Origin: Pseudomonas sp. BMS12
Lineage (GTDB): Bacteria > Pseudomonadota > Gammaproteobacteria > Pseudomonadales > Pseudomonadaceae
Assembly: GCF_001592875.1 (NCBI RefSeq)
Contig: NZ_LSOF01000009.1
Span: forward strand, 92,737-156,736
Direction: 5' to 3'
Length of the DNA: 64,000 bases
Shown here: positions 12,524 to 20,751 of the stretch, piece after piece
Numbering within the stretch: position 1 is the first letter of the stretch
Layout of the letters: every line of letters starts with the position of its first letter
The notes under the pieces: generated by a model
What the model saw: only the letters and a program-made list of their open reading frames with translations
The model's database searches: none
What the model was told of the DNA's origin: nothing
Program-made: the position numbers and the translations under genes

Positions 12524-13705
12524 ATGCGCCTACGCCTGATCGCCTTCTTCTGTCTCACTGTCCTTAGTTTTGCGGCTCGCGCTGGGACCGGTTACACCCT
12601 TGCACACAGGCCCGATGAATACTTCGTCACGCCTGACGCCGCCTGTGAAGCGGCTATTCCTGATGCTCAGGCGTTGATGCCTAACTACACCATTACGGCT
12701 GCTTCTTTTTCTTCGAGCAGCTGCAAATTCACTCGCAAGCTGAACTCTACTGGTGCTGTTTCGAGCGGCCTCTACGCCTGTGTCTCTACTGGCGCGACTT
12801 GCCAGATAGGGACTTATGTCTGCCAGGCCGGCACATCAATCACCTGGTCAATCCTGCGCCCCGATCTCGATGGCCTCGGCACGATTGAATACGTCTGCCG
12901 CGAAGGCTGCCGCGTCCCGTTGGGCACCTCTGAATGCCAGCCTGTTTCCGAAGGCGCTACTACCGGCATCTGCCACGGTGTGGCCAGTCTCGATGGCGAG
13001 GCCTGCAACACTGGCCAATATTCCGAAGGCAACGATACCGCCCCTGATCCCGACACCGACCCTTGTGAGGCCAATCCCCAGGGCGAAGGCTGCACCGATC
13101 CAACCGACCCGACTGATCCCACCGACCCAACAGACCCCACCGATCCGACCGACCCAACAGACCCCACTGACCCAGGCGGCGGCGATAACGGCGGCGGCGA
13201 CAACGGCGGTGGTGACAATGGTGGCGACAATGGGGGTGATAACGGCGGCGATAACGGTGGGGACAACGGCGGCGGCGATGGTGACGGCACCGGCGATAAC
13301 GCCGCCAGCGGTCTTGGCTGTGACGAAACGCTGTCTTGTTCCGGTGATTCGGTTCAGTGCTCGATCCTCAAGCTCCAGAAAGATCAGCGCTGCGATGAAA
13401 TCGACCGCTTCGACTTTCCCGAGCAGAAAGACGGCCTCGAAGACTTCCTGAGCAACGAAGACTTCCAACCCGAAGAAGACGAAGAAGTCGACGTGACCGG
13501 CCTGTTCAACGAAGGCACCCGCTTTCTTCCGGCCAGCGGCTGCCCGCAGCCCAAAACCTTTTCCCTGACGACCGGTGGTGGTCGCACCTTCGAATTTTCC
13601 TTTGAACCCCTGTGCCAGTTCGCCAGCGACCTTTCGTATCTGATCGTGGCCGCTGCCGGGGTGTTCTTTGCCATCTACATAGGCCGCGCCTCGGGAGGTG
13701 AGTAA
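12524..13705 (+). CDS. Adsorption protein (pIII/CoaA-like), 393 aa
   Basis: A signal peptide (MRLRLIAFFCLTVLSFAARA) precedes a Cys-rich N-terminal domain (about residues 22-180). Then comes a low-complexity linker: repeated Asp-Pro-Thr units followed by Gly-Gly-Asn/Asp repeats (about 185-260). A second Cys-rich domain and a C-terminal membrane anchor (SYLIVAAAGVFFAIYIG) complete it. N-domain, glycine-rich linker, C-domain, TM anchor is the pIII plan for host receptor (pilus) binding and virion release. ATG 12524 is chosen because the signal peptide starts there; upstream in-frame residues are not signal-like. Confidence 0.87.
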   Translation: MRLRLIAFFCLTVLSFAARAGTGYTLAHRPDEYFVTPDAACEAAIPDAQALMPNYTITAASFSSSSCKFTRKLNSTGAVSSGLYACVSTGATCQIGTYVCQAGTSITWSILRPDLDGLGTIEYVCREGCRVPLGTSECQPVSEGATTGICHGVASLDGEACNTGQYSEGNDTAPDPDTDPCEANPQGEGCTDPTDPTDPTDPTDPTDPTDPTDPTDPGGGDNGGGDNGGGDNGGDNGGDNGGDNGGDNGGGDGDGTGDNAASGLGCDETLSCSGDSVQCSILKLQKDQRCDEIDRFDFPEQKDGLEDFLSNEDFQPEEDEEVDVTGLFNEGTRFLPASGCPQPKTFSLTTGGGRTFEFSFEPLCQFASDLSYLIVAAAGVFFAIYIGRASGGE

Positions 13706-14035
13706 ATGCCTGTCTGGATATGGATTGCCCAGTTCGTTTTCCTGATGATCCAGCCGCTCATTGGCTGGATATTCCGCGTCATCGGCATCGGCTTTGTCTC
13801 GTATGTCGGCTACAACGCCCTGCTCGATGTGGCCATGGAATACGTCACCAGCCGCATCAGCAGCACCTCGATGGATATTCAGCAGATCCTCGGGCTGGCC
13901 AAGGTCGATGTAGCGATCAACATCTACTTCGCCGCGGTCACGACACGCTTTGTCCTGGCCGGGATCAACAAGGCCCAAGATCGTCGCCGGGCACAGGTCT
14001 GGCGCAAGCCGGGCGGCACCTCCATAGAAGCGTAG
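13706..14035 (+). CDS. Minor coat protein pVI-like (DUF2523 type), 109 aa
   Basis: The protein begins with two hydrophobic helices (residues 4-33, IWIAQFVFLMIQPLIGWIF, then IGFVSYVGYNALLDVAM) and has another near residues 70-88 (VAINIYFAAVTTRFVLAG), ending basic. This matches the pVI class that caps the virion with pIII. It directly abuts the adsorption gene (start follows its stop by zero bases) and precedes Zot, the usual III-VI-I order. Confidence 0.82.
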   Translation: MPVWIWIAQFVFLMIQPLIGWIFRVIGIGFVSYVGYNALLDVAMEYVTSRISSTSMDIQQILGLAKVDVAINIYFAAVTTRFVLAGINKAQDRRRAQVWRKPGGTSIEA

Positions 14036-14048
14036 GGAGGGCCAGACG

Positions 14049-15233
14049 ATGCTCTATATCCGCACCGGTAAGCCCGGCCACGGCAAGACCCTTAACACCA
14101 TCCGCGAAGTCGATGAAAAGGCCCATGCCGAAGGCCGCACCGTCTACTACTTCAACATCAACGGCCTGAAACCGGAGCTGCTTAAAGCCAGCTGGTTTGC
14201 CTTCGAAGACCCGCACCTCTGGCACGAGCTGCCGAATGATTCCATCGTCGTGGTGGATGAGGCCCAAGGCTGGTTTGGCCAGCGTGACCCACGGGCACGG
14301 CCACCGGAGCACATCACCCGCTTCGAGACCATGCGTCACAACGGCTTCGAAGTGCATCTGATCACCCAGGACCCGCGCTACCTCGATGTTCACCTGCGCC
14401 GCCTGTGCAATGGCCATGTCCACTACTGGCGGGTCTTCAAGTCCTCCCAGCTGCTGCGTTTCGAATCAGAGGCGGTGATCGAAAAGGTCGAAGTGAAAAG
14501 CAGCTTCAAGGATGCCGACAAGAAAACCGTTCGCCTCGATAAGAAGTACTTCGGCGTCTACACCAGCACTAACGCCCAGCATCATTTCCAGTTCAAAGCC
14601 CCGAAGAAAATGATTCTGGCTGTGCTGGCCCTGGTCGCGGCTGGCTTCATGGTGTTTCGCGCTTACACCAGGTACGAAGAGGCCCGCGCCGAAAAGCTCG
14701 ATGCTGCTGACGCGCCCAGCGTCGTGGAGCAGGTGAAAGAGGGTGTCGGCTCCTTCATCAATCCGGCTTCGGCCCTGACCAAGAAAGAGCCGCAGACGAT
14801 AGAAACCTACCTGATCCAGCGCACCCCGCGCATACCCGACTTGCCCAGCTCGGCGCCGATCTATGACGAGCTGACCCAGCCGCAGACCTACCCCAAGTTG
14901 TCCTGCTTCATGAGCTCGGACGAGGGCTATGTCGAACGTAATCAAAGGCGCTTCCGGGTCGTCCGCGCTGCCGGTAAAGCCACCATCTGCGAGTGCTACA
15001 CCCAGCAAGGCACGCACTACAACACAACCTTCAACTTCTGCAAAAACACCGTCCAGCACGGTTACTTCGATGCGGCCAAGCCCGACCCGCAGCCGCAGCA
15101 GAACAACGCCCAATACAACCGCAATGCGCCGCCTCCCGGCCTGGAACAAGCCGTTTCCCAGGCCGTAGAGAACGCCCCGAAGGGAACCACTGTGGTGGTT
15201 GTGCCTTACGAGAAAGGCCGCTTCCTGTGGTGA
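14049..15233 (+). CDS. zot: Zot-like assembly ATPase (pI), 394 aa
   Basis: The N-terminal ATPase domain has a Walker A at residues 7-14 (GKPGHGKT) and a Walker B at about residues 70-76 (SIVVVDEAQG), followed by HLITQDPRYLD, a Zot sensor-like region. A single membrane helix lies around residues 193-212 (MILAVLALVAAGFMVFRAY), and the C terminus is periplasmic with a few Cys and a Gln/Pro-rich stretch. In filamentous phages this protein extrudes virions through the inner membrane. The name zonula occludens toxin reflects the cholera phage homologue, not a toxic role here. Confidence 0.92.
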   Translation: MLYIRTGKPGHGKTLNTIREVDEKAHAEGRTVYYFNINGLKPELLKASWFAFEDPHLWHELPNDSIVVVDEAQGWFGQRDPRARPPEHITRFETMRHNGFEVHLITQDPRYLDVHLRRLCNGHVHYWRVFKSSQLLRFESEAVIEKVEVKSSFKDADKKTVRLDKKYFGVYTSTNAQHHFQFKAPKKMILAVLALVAAGFMVFRAYTRYEEARAEKLDAADAPSVVEQVKEGVGSFINPASALTKKEPQTIETYLIQRTPRIPDLPSSAPIYDELTQPQTYPKLSCFMSSDEGYVERNQRRFRVVRAAGKATICECYTQQGTHYNTTFNFCKNTVQHGYFDAAKPDPQPQQNNAQYNRNAPPPGLEQAVSQAVENAPKGTTVVVVPYEKGRFLW

Positions 15234-15255
15234 GCAGGGGTCGGCATAGCCAGTG

Positions 15256-15300
15256 GCGCTTTAAGCGCGCAGAGCGCCGGGCGCCTGCGCGCTAAAGCGC
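15256..15300. other. Long hairpin in the zot-rep gap, candidate phage origin or packaging signal
   Basis: GCGCTTTAAGCGCGCAG (15256-15272) pairs with CTGCGCGCTAAAGCGC (15285-15300) over 16 bp with one bulged A. The loop AGCGCCGGGCGC can itself fold. It has no T-tract. Such structures mark ssDNA replication origins and packaging signals of filamentous phages. Confidence 0.65.
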
Positions 15301-15381
15301 ACGCGGGGACGCCCCTGTAACACGTCAGATAAACCCCTCTAAACAGCACGCAAAGTCTAACAATCTCGAAAAGGGAATCTC

Positions 15382-16662
15382 ATGAAGCTGGTAGACCATC
15401 ATCGTCTAGACCCCATCACCGGCCTGGAAGACGGTAAGGGGCTTTTGTTCGTTGACCCTGATACCGCACAGCTGACCGACCTCACCGGCGTTCGTGTTCT
15501 GCGCTGTGGTGTCGATACCGTCCGCCAGCTTTACCGTGGGCTGATCCGCCCACAGGTGCTGGAACTGTTTGAAACCCCCGGCACCATTGTCGATTTCGCT
15601 GGCCAGCGCTGGCATGCCGGTCGCGTTGGTCGTGACTCTGGCTACCAGTACAAGCTCCAAAATGCCGACCTGGGTTTCGTCCTGCTGGTGAAGAACTTCA
15701 ACGCCAAAATCGACGCCATCGGCCCCCATCTGAAAATCGAAGTATCTCCCCACGCAATCGACGCCCTGAGCCCTGAACGCCTCCAGGCTCGGCTCGACTT
15801 CTATGCCAGTGAAATCCTCAGCCATGTTGAGCTGAACCAATGCGCCGTCCACATCGCGCTAGACCTGCAGGGCTGGCAACCGCCTGCCGATCTGGTGGCA
15901 CGCATGCATTGCCGCGCGCGTACGCACCGGGACATTTCCGGCATTAATCAGATTGAGTGGGCTACCAAGTCCAGCACCTACGGACGTGGCGAAACCTCCA
16001 TGTTTGGCTCTGCCAACGGCATCCAGTTGTGTCTGTACAACAAGACCGAGCAGGCCAGGGCATCCGATAAGCTCGACTACTGGGAAGGTGTCTGGCGTCG
16101 TCGGGACAGTTTCGATGAGAGCGACCCGGGCAACTACGATCCAGAGCAAACCGTCTGGCGTATTGAGCTGCGCTATCACCATTCCATCGTCCAGCAATTC
16201 GCTAGCGGCTCCGTCGATATCAACACCGGGGCGACCATTGATACCACCTCGTTTGCCGCATTCGCTGGCCACTTGGACGGCCTGTGGCGCTATGGCCTGA
16301 GCCAGTTCAAATACCTCTCCCGCCCTGGCGTCTATGAGCCGATCTGGACGCTGATTCGTGATGATGTGCGGGTAGACCTTCCCGTCGATTCACTCATCGA
16401 CGAAACCGACTACAAGCGCCTATACAAGACCTCTCGGGGATTCTCAGGAAAGAACGTCGAGCTGTTCCTGGGAAACTTCGTCAGCCTGCTAGCAAGGGAG
16501 CGGGTAGGCGCCAAAACAGCCTTTAGGCGTTTGACGGATTGGGAATGCTGGCCGGTGATTCGGGATCACTACGCCGACAAGGGCATGGGCGAGCGTGACC
16601 TCTACAAGCACATCAAAGCGCTACTTGAAGAACGCCATGTTCGTTGGGGGCGCGCTATATGA
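15382..16662 (+). CDS. Phage replication initiation protein (rolling-circle type), 426 aa
   Basis: The middle contains LCLYNKTEQA (around residue 215) and VWRIELRYH (around 258), the Tyr-Asn-Lys and Arg-x-Glu-x-Arg elements seen in Rep_trans-type replication initiators. The length of 426 fits Pf-type initiators, which sit between zot and the integrase exactly as here. It should nick the replicative form at the phage origin to start rolling-circle synthesis. The stop overlaps the integrase ATG (ATGA). Confidence 0.82.
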   Translation: MKLVDHHRLDPITGLEDGKGLLFVDPDTAQLTDLTGVRVLRCGVDTVRQLYRGLIRPQVLELFETPGTIVDFAGQRWHAGRVGRDSGYQYKLQNADLGFVLLVKNFNAKIDAIGPHLKIEVSPHAIDALSPERLQARLDFYASEILSHVELNQCAVHIALDLQGWQPPADLVARMHCRARTHRDISGINQIEWATKSSTYGRGETSMFGSANGIQLCLYNKTEQARASDKLDYWEGVWRRRDSFDESDPGNYDPEQTVWRIELRYHHSIVQQFASGSVDINTGATIDTTSFAAFAGHLDGLWRYGLSQFKYLSRPGVYEPIWTLIRDDVRVDLPVDSLIDETDYKRLYKTSRGFSGKNVELFLGNFVSLLARERVGAKTAFRRLTDWECWPVIRDHYADKGMGERDLYKHIKALLEERHVRWGRAI

Positions 16663-17672
16663 CCGTGAAAAAGCAGCCTGACGGCAAGTGGTCGGTGGAC
16701 TTCTATGTCGATGGTCGCGGTAGTCAGCGGGTGCGTCGTGGTGGCTTCGCCAGCAAGGCTCATGCACAGCGCTTCGAGCGGGATTTTGTGGCCTCCCCTG
16801 CCCGCTCTCTAGAGCGATTCGGTGATCTGGTTGATCTCTGGTATCAGGTGCACGGCGTTACCCTGAAAAACGGAACCAGACGCTATACCGCCCTGAAACA
16901 GATCACCGAGCGGCTGGGCAACCCTCGCGCCTGCGACTTCACCACGGCCACATGGTCACGCTATCGCACAGAACGGCTGAAAACGGCTGAGCGCTCTACC
17001 ATCAACATTGAACACATTTACGTTTCGTCAGTGTTCGCTGAGCTGGCCCGCCAGGGCCACTACTAAGCGCCGAACCCGCTGCATGGTATGCGGCTATTCA
17101 AGGTCGATCAGAAAGCACTGGCCTTCCTGACCTTCGAGCAGATACAGCAGCTGCTGACCGAGTTGGGCAAGTCGCAAAACCCCTACGTCCAAGTCATTGC
17201 CAAGATTGCATTAGCTACCGGTGCTCGATGGTCAGAGGCTGAGCGACTTCGCCGCTCACAGGTGCTGAGTGATCGGATCGTTTTCACAGCGACCAAGAAC
17301 GGCCGGAATCGCACAGTGCCAGTTGATCCCGCTTTGATCGCTGAGGCCTTGTCGGTGGCGCTACCAACTGAACGGCTGTTTGGCCCTGCTCGGGGCGCTT
17401 ATGAGCGTTGCTATGCCCGTTGCGGGTTCACTACGCCGGGCCAGCTAACCCACATCCTGCGGCATACCTTCGCTTCACACTTCGTCATGGCTGGCGGTGA
17501 TCTGCGCACCTTGAAAGACATTCTCGGGCATGCCGATATCACCACAACGATGATTTACGCGCACCTTGCACCTGAGCACTTGGATAAGGCTTTGACCCTG
17601 AATCCGCTGTCGCTTTCATCTTCTGCTATTTCGGCTGATCGGCTGATAGACACAACGCCTATCACCCCATAA
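16659..17672 (+). pseudogene. Prophage tyrosine integrase interrupted by one in-frame stop
   Basis: Read through the TAA at 17064-17066 (codon 136), this is one continuous frame of about 337 residues: an N-terminal DNA-binding domain, then a catalytic domain with ATGARWSEAERL (Arg I), HILRHTFASHF (His-x-x-Arg), LGHADITTTMIYAHL (His/Trp position and nucleophile Tyr). All catalytic residues are present downstream of the stop. No frame change or other damage is seen, so a single substitution made the stop. The ATG at 17088 could give a catalytic-domain fragment but lacks a good ribosome site. The start at 16659 overlaps the rep stop. Confidence 0.88.
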
Positions 17673-17716
17673 CCTATTTCCGACTTACTTCCTTTGCACA
17701 TGTCGAGTTAATCCAT

Positions 17717-18442
17717 ATGGAAAGCAATAAAACTAATAAGCCGCAAAAGACTATATCTAATAGGAAATTTTCAATCGGTATCACTATCAGTATCGCATGG
17801 CTGCTAGCAATGACTGTCCCTCTTATTCACCAAGCCGATAAGCTGTCTGGATTGATGCCTAATGAGTGGGGTGACTTTTTTGCTGGCGTGTTCGCGCCAC
17901 TCGCTTTTTTATGGCTTATCTTGGGTTATCTTCAGCAAGGAGAGGAGCTTCGATTAAGTACCAACACACTTGCTCTGCAAGCTGAGGAGTTGAAGAACTC
18001 TGTTGAGCAGCAACGGGCGCTGGTAGAGGTATCGAAAGAGCAGGTTGCGGCGGAGAGACTTGTATGGGAACGGGAAAGAATTGTCCAAGAAGATGCTGCA
18101 CGCCCGAGAGTAATTCTGACCTGTAGGCCTAGTTTTTTGACCGCGTCAGGTGGCCGGTCTTTCTCGCTCAGTATTTCAAACATTGGCTCTACAATTTCTA
18201 GCCTTGTTGTCGAACTTGTGAGGCCTAATGGTAAAGCTGAGAAGATTTACGATGCAAAAACTCTGGTAGAGGGTGTCGATGCCACCATGCCTTTCCACAT
18301 CCAAAGTGGCGAAACACTAAAAAACCTGTCTATTCAAATCTCCTGCAAAAATCGCTTTTTTCAAGAATTCACTTACACGTACTCCATTGAATGGAATGGT
18401 CATTCGACTTCAGAAATCATGATTTCTCAAACTGCGTCCTAA
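17717..18442 (+). CDS. Membrane/coiled-coil protein of unknown function, 241 aa
   Basis: Two membrane helices are predicted at about residues 20-40 (IGITISIAWLLAMTVPLIHQ) and 52-70 (FAGVFAPLAFLWLILGYLQQ), followed by a coiled coil (about 72-122: EELKNSVEQQRALVEVSKEQ is its centre) and a C-terminal beta-rich domain (residues 130-241). Two TM helices plus coiled coil plus a soluble domain recalls some phage-resistance effectors, but no family is recognised. It is AT-richer than the core. The TAA at 18440 sits inside a CTAAC core, as in the cassettes, so it may be the last integron cassette or a prophage cargo gene. Confidence 0.75.
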   Translation: MESNKTNKPQKTISNRKFSIGITISIAWLLAMTVPLIHQADKLSGLMPNEWGDFFAGVFAPLAFLWLILGYLQQGEELRLSTNTLALQAEELKNSVEQQRALVEVSKEQVAAERLVWERERIVQEDAARPRVILTCRPSFLTASGGRSFSLSISNIGSTISSLVVELVRPNGKAEKIYDAKTLVEGVDATMPFHIQSGETLKNLSIQISCKNRFFQEFTYTYSIEWNGHSTSEIMISQTAS

Positions 18443-18483
18443 CCCTACAGCCTTCAAGGCCGACAGCCTGTGCCTTGTTAGGT
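18437..18483 (+). repeat. attC-like hairpin after the 241-aa gene (degenerate candidate)
   Basis: TCCTAAC (18437-18443) and GTTAGGT (18477-18483) form an imperfect core pair (six bases of CCTAAC/GTTAGG), and CAAGGC/GCCTTG can extend the stem. The 47-bp length is below usual attC sizes, the spacing is asymmetric and the arms do not match the other sites, so this is only a candidate. Confidence 0.33.
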
Positions 18484-18592
18484 ATCTCTGCGGTGTGGTC
18501 ATGCTGTAGGCAATCAGTAGTCAATCGCTGGCATGGTCGCTCTTCGTGCTTCCTATTTTCGGGGCTTTCGTCGAGCTGCTGTGACTTGCCGG

Positions 18593-18598
18593 TATAAT
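18593..18598 (+). promoter_or_regulatory. Probable -10 box for the acyltransferase gene
   Basis: TATAAT preceded by TTGCCGG, 66 bases before the ATG at 18664. No strong -35 box is present at the usual spacing. Confidence 0.5.
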
Positions 18599-18663
18599 CG
18601 CCGGTCTATTGCAGGCCCCGTCTTTGCGGGCCTGGGCATCCCGAGTAGCCGACCGACGAGAAC

Positions 18664-19830
18664 ATGATGGGCGAATTCGATTCCATCCGACCTTATGCCG
18701 ACCACGAAGTCCCCGCCGTACTGGCGCGTCTGTTGAATGACGACACCTTCCTCGGCACCCTGACGCACTTCCGCTTCCCGCGCCTGGCCGGACCATTTGG
18801 CTGGCTGCTCAAACCTCTTATAGCCCATCGCCTGCGTTCGCAATTGGCCGATGTCGCTTCGGTGGATGCCTTGCAGATGCGCATCGAGCCCTATGTCGAT
18901 CGCAGCATTGAGCGCGGCACCGATGGCGTGACCTACTCCGGCGTGGAACAGCTCGAAGCCGGCACACCCTACCTGTTCCTGGCCAACCATCGCGACATCG
19001 TCATGGACCCGGCTTTCGTCAACTACGCGGTGTTCCACGCCAAGCTGCCGACGCCACGCATCGCCATCGGTGACAACCTGCTGCAGCGCCCCTTCGTCAG
19101 CGACCTGATGCGCCTGAACAAGAGCTTCATCGTGCACCGCAACATCGCCGGGCGCCGCGAGAAGCTGGCAGCCTTCCAGCTGCTGTCGGCCTACATCAAT
19201 CACTCGATCCGCGAAGAAGGCCAGTCGATCTGGATTGCCCAGGCCGAGGGCCGGGCCAAGGACGGCGACGACCGCACCGACTCGGCGATACTCAAGATGT
19301 TCCACATGAGCCGCAAGGACGAACCTTTCGCCGAAGCCCTGGCCGCGCTCAACCTGATTCCGGTATCGATCAGCTACGAATACGACCCCTGTGACCAGGC
19401 CAAGGCCCGCGAGCTGTTCACCCGCGCCAGCACTGGCAGCTACGAGAAGGCCGCTGGCGAGGACGATGCCAGCATTGCCCTCGGCATTACCGGCTACAAA
19501 GGCCGCGTGCATATCCATTTCGGCGCACCGGTGCGGCAGGGCTTCGAAGATGCCAAGCAGCTGGCAGCGCTGATGGATCAGCACATCCTCAGCGGCTACC
19601 GCCTGTTCCCGGTGCACTATCTGGCCTACTCCCAGTGGGAGGAGCGCGATGCCGAGCTGGCGGTGCCAACAGCCGAGCAGCAGTTCTCCGCCACCGAACT
19701 GGAAAAGGCCCGCGCCGAGTGGCAACGCCGCCTGGCAGCTTGCCCCGCCGAGCAGCGGCCCTGGCTGATCCGCCAATACGCCACGCCAGTGCGCAACCAG
19801 TACCGGATCAAGGCCGGCCTACCCCTGTAG
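18664..19830 (+). CDS. 1-acylglycerol-3-phosphate O-acyltransferase-like protein, 388 aa
   Basis: The acyltransferase block-I motif is LANHRDIVMD (residues 106-115), followed by a Glu-Gly-Arg motif (AEGRAKDG, about residue 195) typical of the PlsC/LPLAT superfamily. No membrane helix is clear, so it is probably a peripheral enzyme. It should transfer acyl chains to a lysophospholipid or glycerol phosphate acceptor; the exact substrate is unknown. The H-to-D spacing differs by one residue from the classic HX4D. It is monocistronic with a strong terminator. Confidence 0.84.
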   Translation: MMGEFDSIRPYADHEVPAVLARLLNDDTFLGTLTHFRFPRLAGPFGWLLKPLIAHRLRSQLADVASVDALQMRIEPYVDRSIERGTDGVTYSGVEQLEAGTPYLFLANHRDIVMDPAFVNYAVFHAKLPTPRIAIGDNLLQRPFVSDLMRLNKSFIVHRNIAGRREKLAAFQLLSAYINHSIREEGQSIWIAQAEGRAKDGDDRTDSAILKMFHMSRKDEPFAEALAALNLIPVSISYEYDPCDQAKARELFTRASTGSYEKAAGEDDASIALGITGYKGRVHIHFGAPVRQGFEDAKQLAALMDQHILSGYRLFPVHYLAYSQWEERDAELAVPTAEQQFSATELEKARAEWQRRLAACPAEQRPWLIRQYATPVRNQYRIKAGLPL

Positions 19831-19850
19831 CAGCGGTTGAGGCAGAAACG

Positions 19851-19878
19851 AAAACGGCAGCCCATGGGCTGCCGTTTT
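19851..19878. terminator. Bidirectional terminator after acyltransferase
   Basis: A perfect 28-bp palindrome with a ACGGCAGCCCA/TGGGCTGCCGT core flanked by AAAA and TTTT; also serves the leftward gene 19892-20179. Confidence 0.88.
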
Positions 19879-19891
19879 GCTTTCAGGCCAC

Positions 19892-20179
19892 TCAGAGCCC
19901 GGTGCTGAACCAGGACAGGAGCAGTGCGGCGCCCAGTGTGGCGCCACCGAAGGCATAGAAGAAGCGATTGATCCGCCGGGTAGGCTCGTCCAGCAGGGAG
20001 GCCTCCTCATCCAGATCGATGGCACTGGCCAGATGGCCAACGGCGCGCTGCTCACGCAGGCGGGTTGCCAGCAGCAGCCAGCTGCCGGCCACGGCGAAGA
20101 ACAGGGCCAGGCCATTGATGCTCTGCGCGGGATAAGTGGAAAACAGGGTCCAGAGGTACTGCAGCGACACGAAAATCAC
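19892..20179 (-). CDS. Small two-TM membrane protein, 95 aa
   Basis: Hydrophobic helices at about residues 19-37 (INGLALFFAVAGSWLLLATR) and 72-91 (FYAFGGATLGAALLLSWFST) flank a charged cytoplasmic loop (REQRAVGHLASAIDLDEEAS). Conserved hypothetical in appearance; function unknown. It is convergent with the acyltransferase gene and shares its terminator. Confidence 0.75.
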   Translation of the reverse strand: MIFVSLQYLWTLFSTYPAQSINGLALFFAVAGSWLLLATRLREQRAVGHLASAIDLDEEASLLDEPTRRINRFFYAFGGATLGAALLLSWFSTGL

Positions 20180-20490
20180 CTCGAGTGCACCAGGAACAGG
20201 AAAACCGGCACCAGAAGCAGGCAGAAGTGGCGCAAATGGCCTGCTAGCCGGGTCGAAGCGCCCTCACTGCGCACCAGGAAAAGGCACTGCAGCCCAAACG
20301 GGAGTTGGCGCGGCGGGCGGCAGTCTACTGGAAAGTGGCTGTTTATAAGCTTCGTTTCCGACGAGCGTTAGTCGTCATCACCAAATCGTCTTAAACCCGT
20401 CATAACACTGGCCTAGTGTTTGATACTCCATCAGTGACCCATCAGTCGAACGATATGACTGGTGGCAACTTTAATAGCGGAGGAACCGCC
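20180..20490. other. 311-base intergenic stretch
   Basis: The leader region between divergent genes 19892-20179 and 20491-20697. The only structure seen is AACACT/AGTGTT (20404-20420). No RNA gene or ORF with coding character is evident. Confidence 0.5.
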
Positions 20491-20697
20491 ATGCTCAACC
20501 CACAACCTGTTGATACCGACTACCTGATCGACTCGCTGGACGAAGTGGAAGCCGTGGTCGAAGAACTCTCTTTCAACGTGCACGACCATCATTGGCTGGT
20601 GTACTGCGCCCTCGGCGGCCACGAGCACTACGACCTGCCGGACATCGACGAACACACCGGTCTGAGCCTGCCCGAGCTTTACGCCGAAGCGGCCTGA
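20491..20697 (+). CDS. Conserved-looking small acidic protein, 68 aa
   Basis: An acidic protein with DTDYLIDSLDEVEAVVEELS at the start and a His-rich centre (HDHHW). ATG 20491 has GGAGGA nine bases upstream, which decides the start against longer in-frame options. No family is named with confidence. A bidirectional terminator follows. Confidence 0.72.
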   Translation: MLNPQPVDTDYLIDSLDEVEAVVEELSFNVHDHHWLVYCALGGHEHYDLPDIDEHTGLSLPELYAEAA

Positions 20698-20708
20698 CCC
20701 CAGACAGC

Positions 20709-20738
20709 AAAAAGCCCGGCCAACTGGCCGGGCTTTTT
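20709..20738. terminator. Bidirectional terminator
   Basis: AAAAAGCCCGGCC...GGCCGGGCTTTTT, between the 68-aa gene and the convergent lipoprotein gene. Confidence 0.9.
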
Positions 20739-20751
20739 CATGAGCGCCGTA

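Larger units (their letters stand above)
9315..17690 (+). mobile_element. Filamentous prophage (inovirus, Pf1/Pf4-type)
   Basis: The gene order matches Pseudomonas Pf-type phages: leftward repressor-like gene, regulator, small genes, ssDNA-binding protein, major coat protein followed by a terminator, small coat protein, adsorption protein, pVI-like protein, Zot/pI ATPase, replication initiator, tyrosine integrase. Boundaries are approximate. The left end abuts attC 19; the right end is somewhere between the integrase stop (17672) and 18483. I could not find a convincing direct repeat for attL/attR. The integrase is interrupted, so the prophage may be unable to integrate or excise by itself. 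Confidence 0.9.

Noticed and set aside
13080..13170. DPT-coding repeats as a tandem-repeat regulatory locus or CRISPR
   Set aside because: They are in frame within a secreted adsorption protein and explained as a linker.
12848..13978. Long open frame on the minus strand across the adsorption gene
   Set aside because: It mirrors GC-rich codons of the real + strand gene and has no family features or ribosome site.
17673..17716. attR core for the phage matching the left junction
   Set aside because: Short matches (TTAATC, GTTA) are too brief and not in register with the sequence at 9300-9330.
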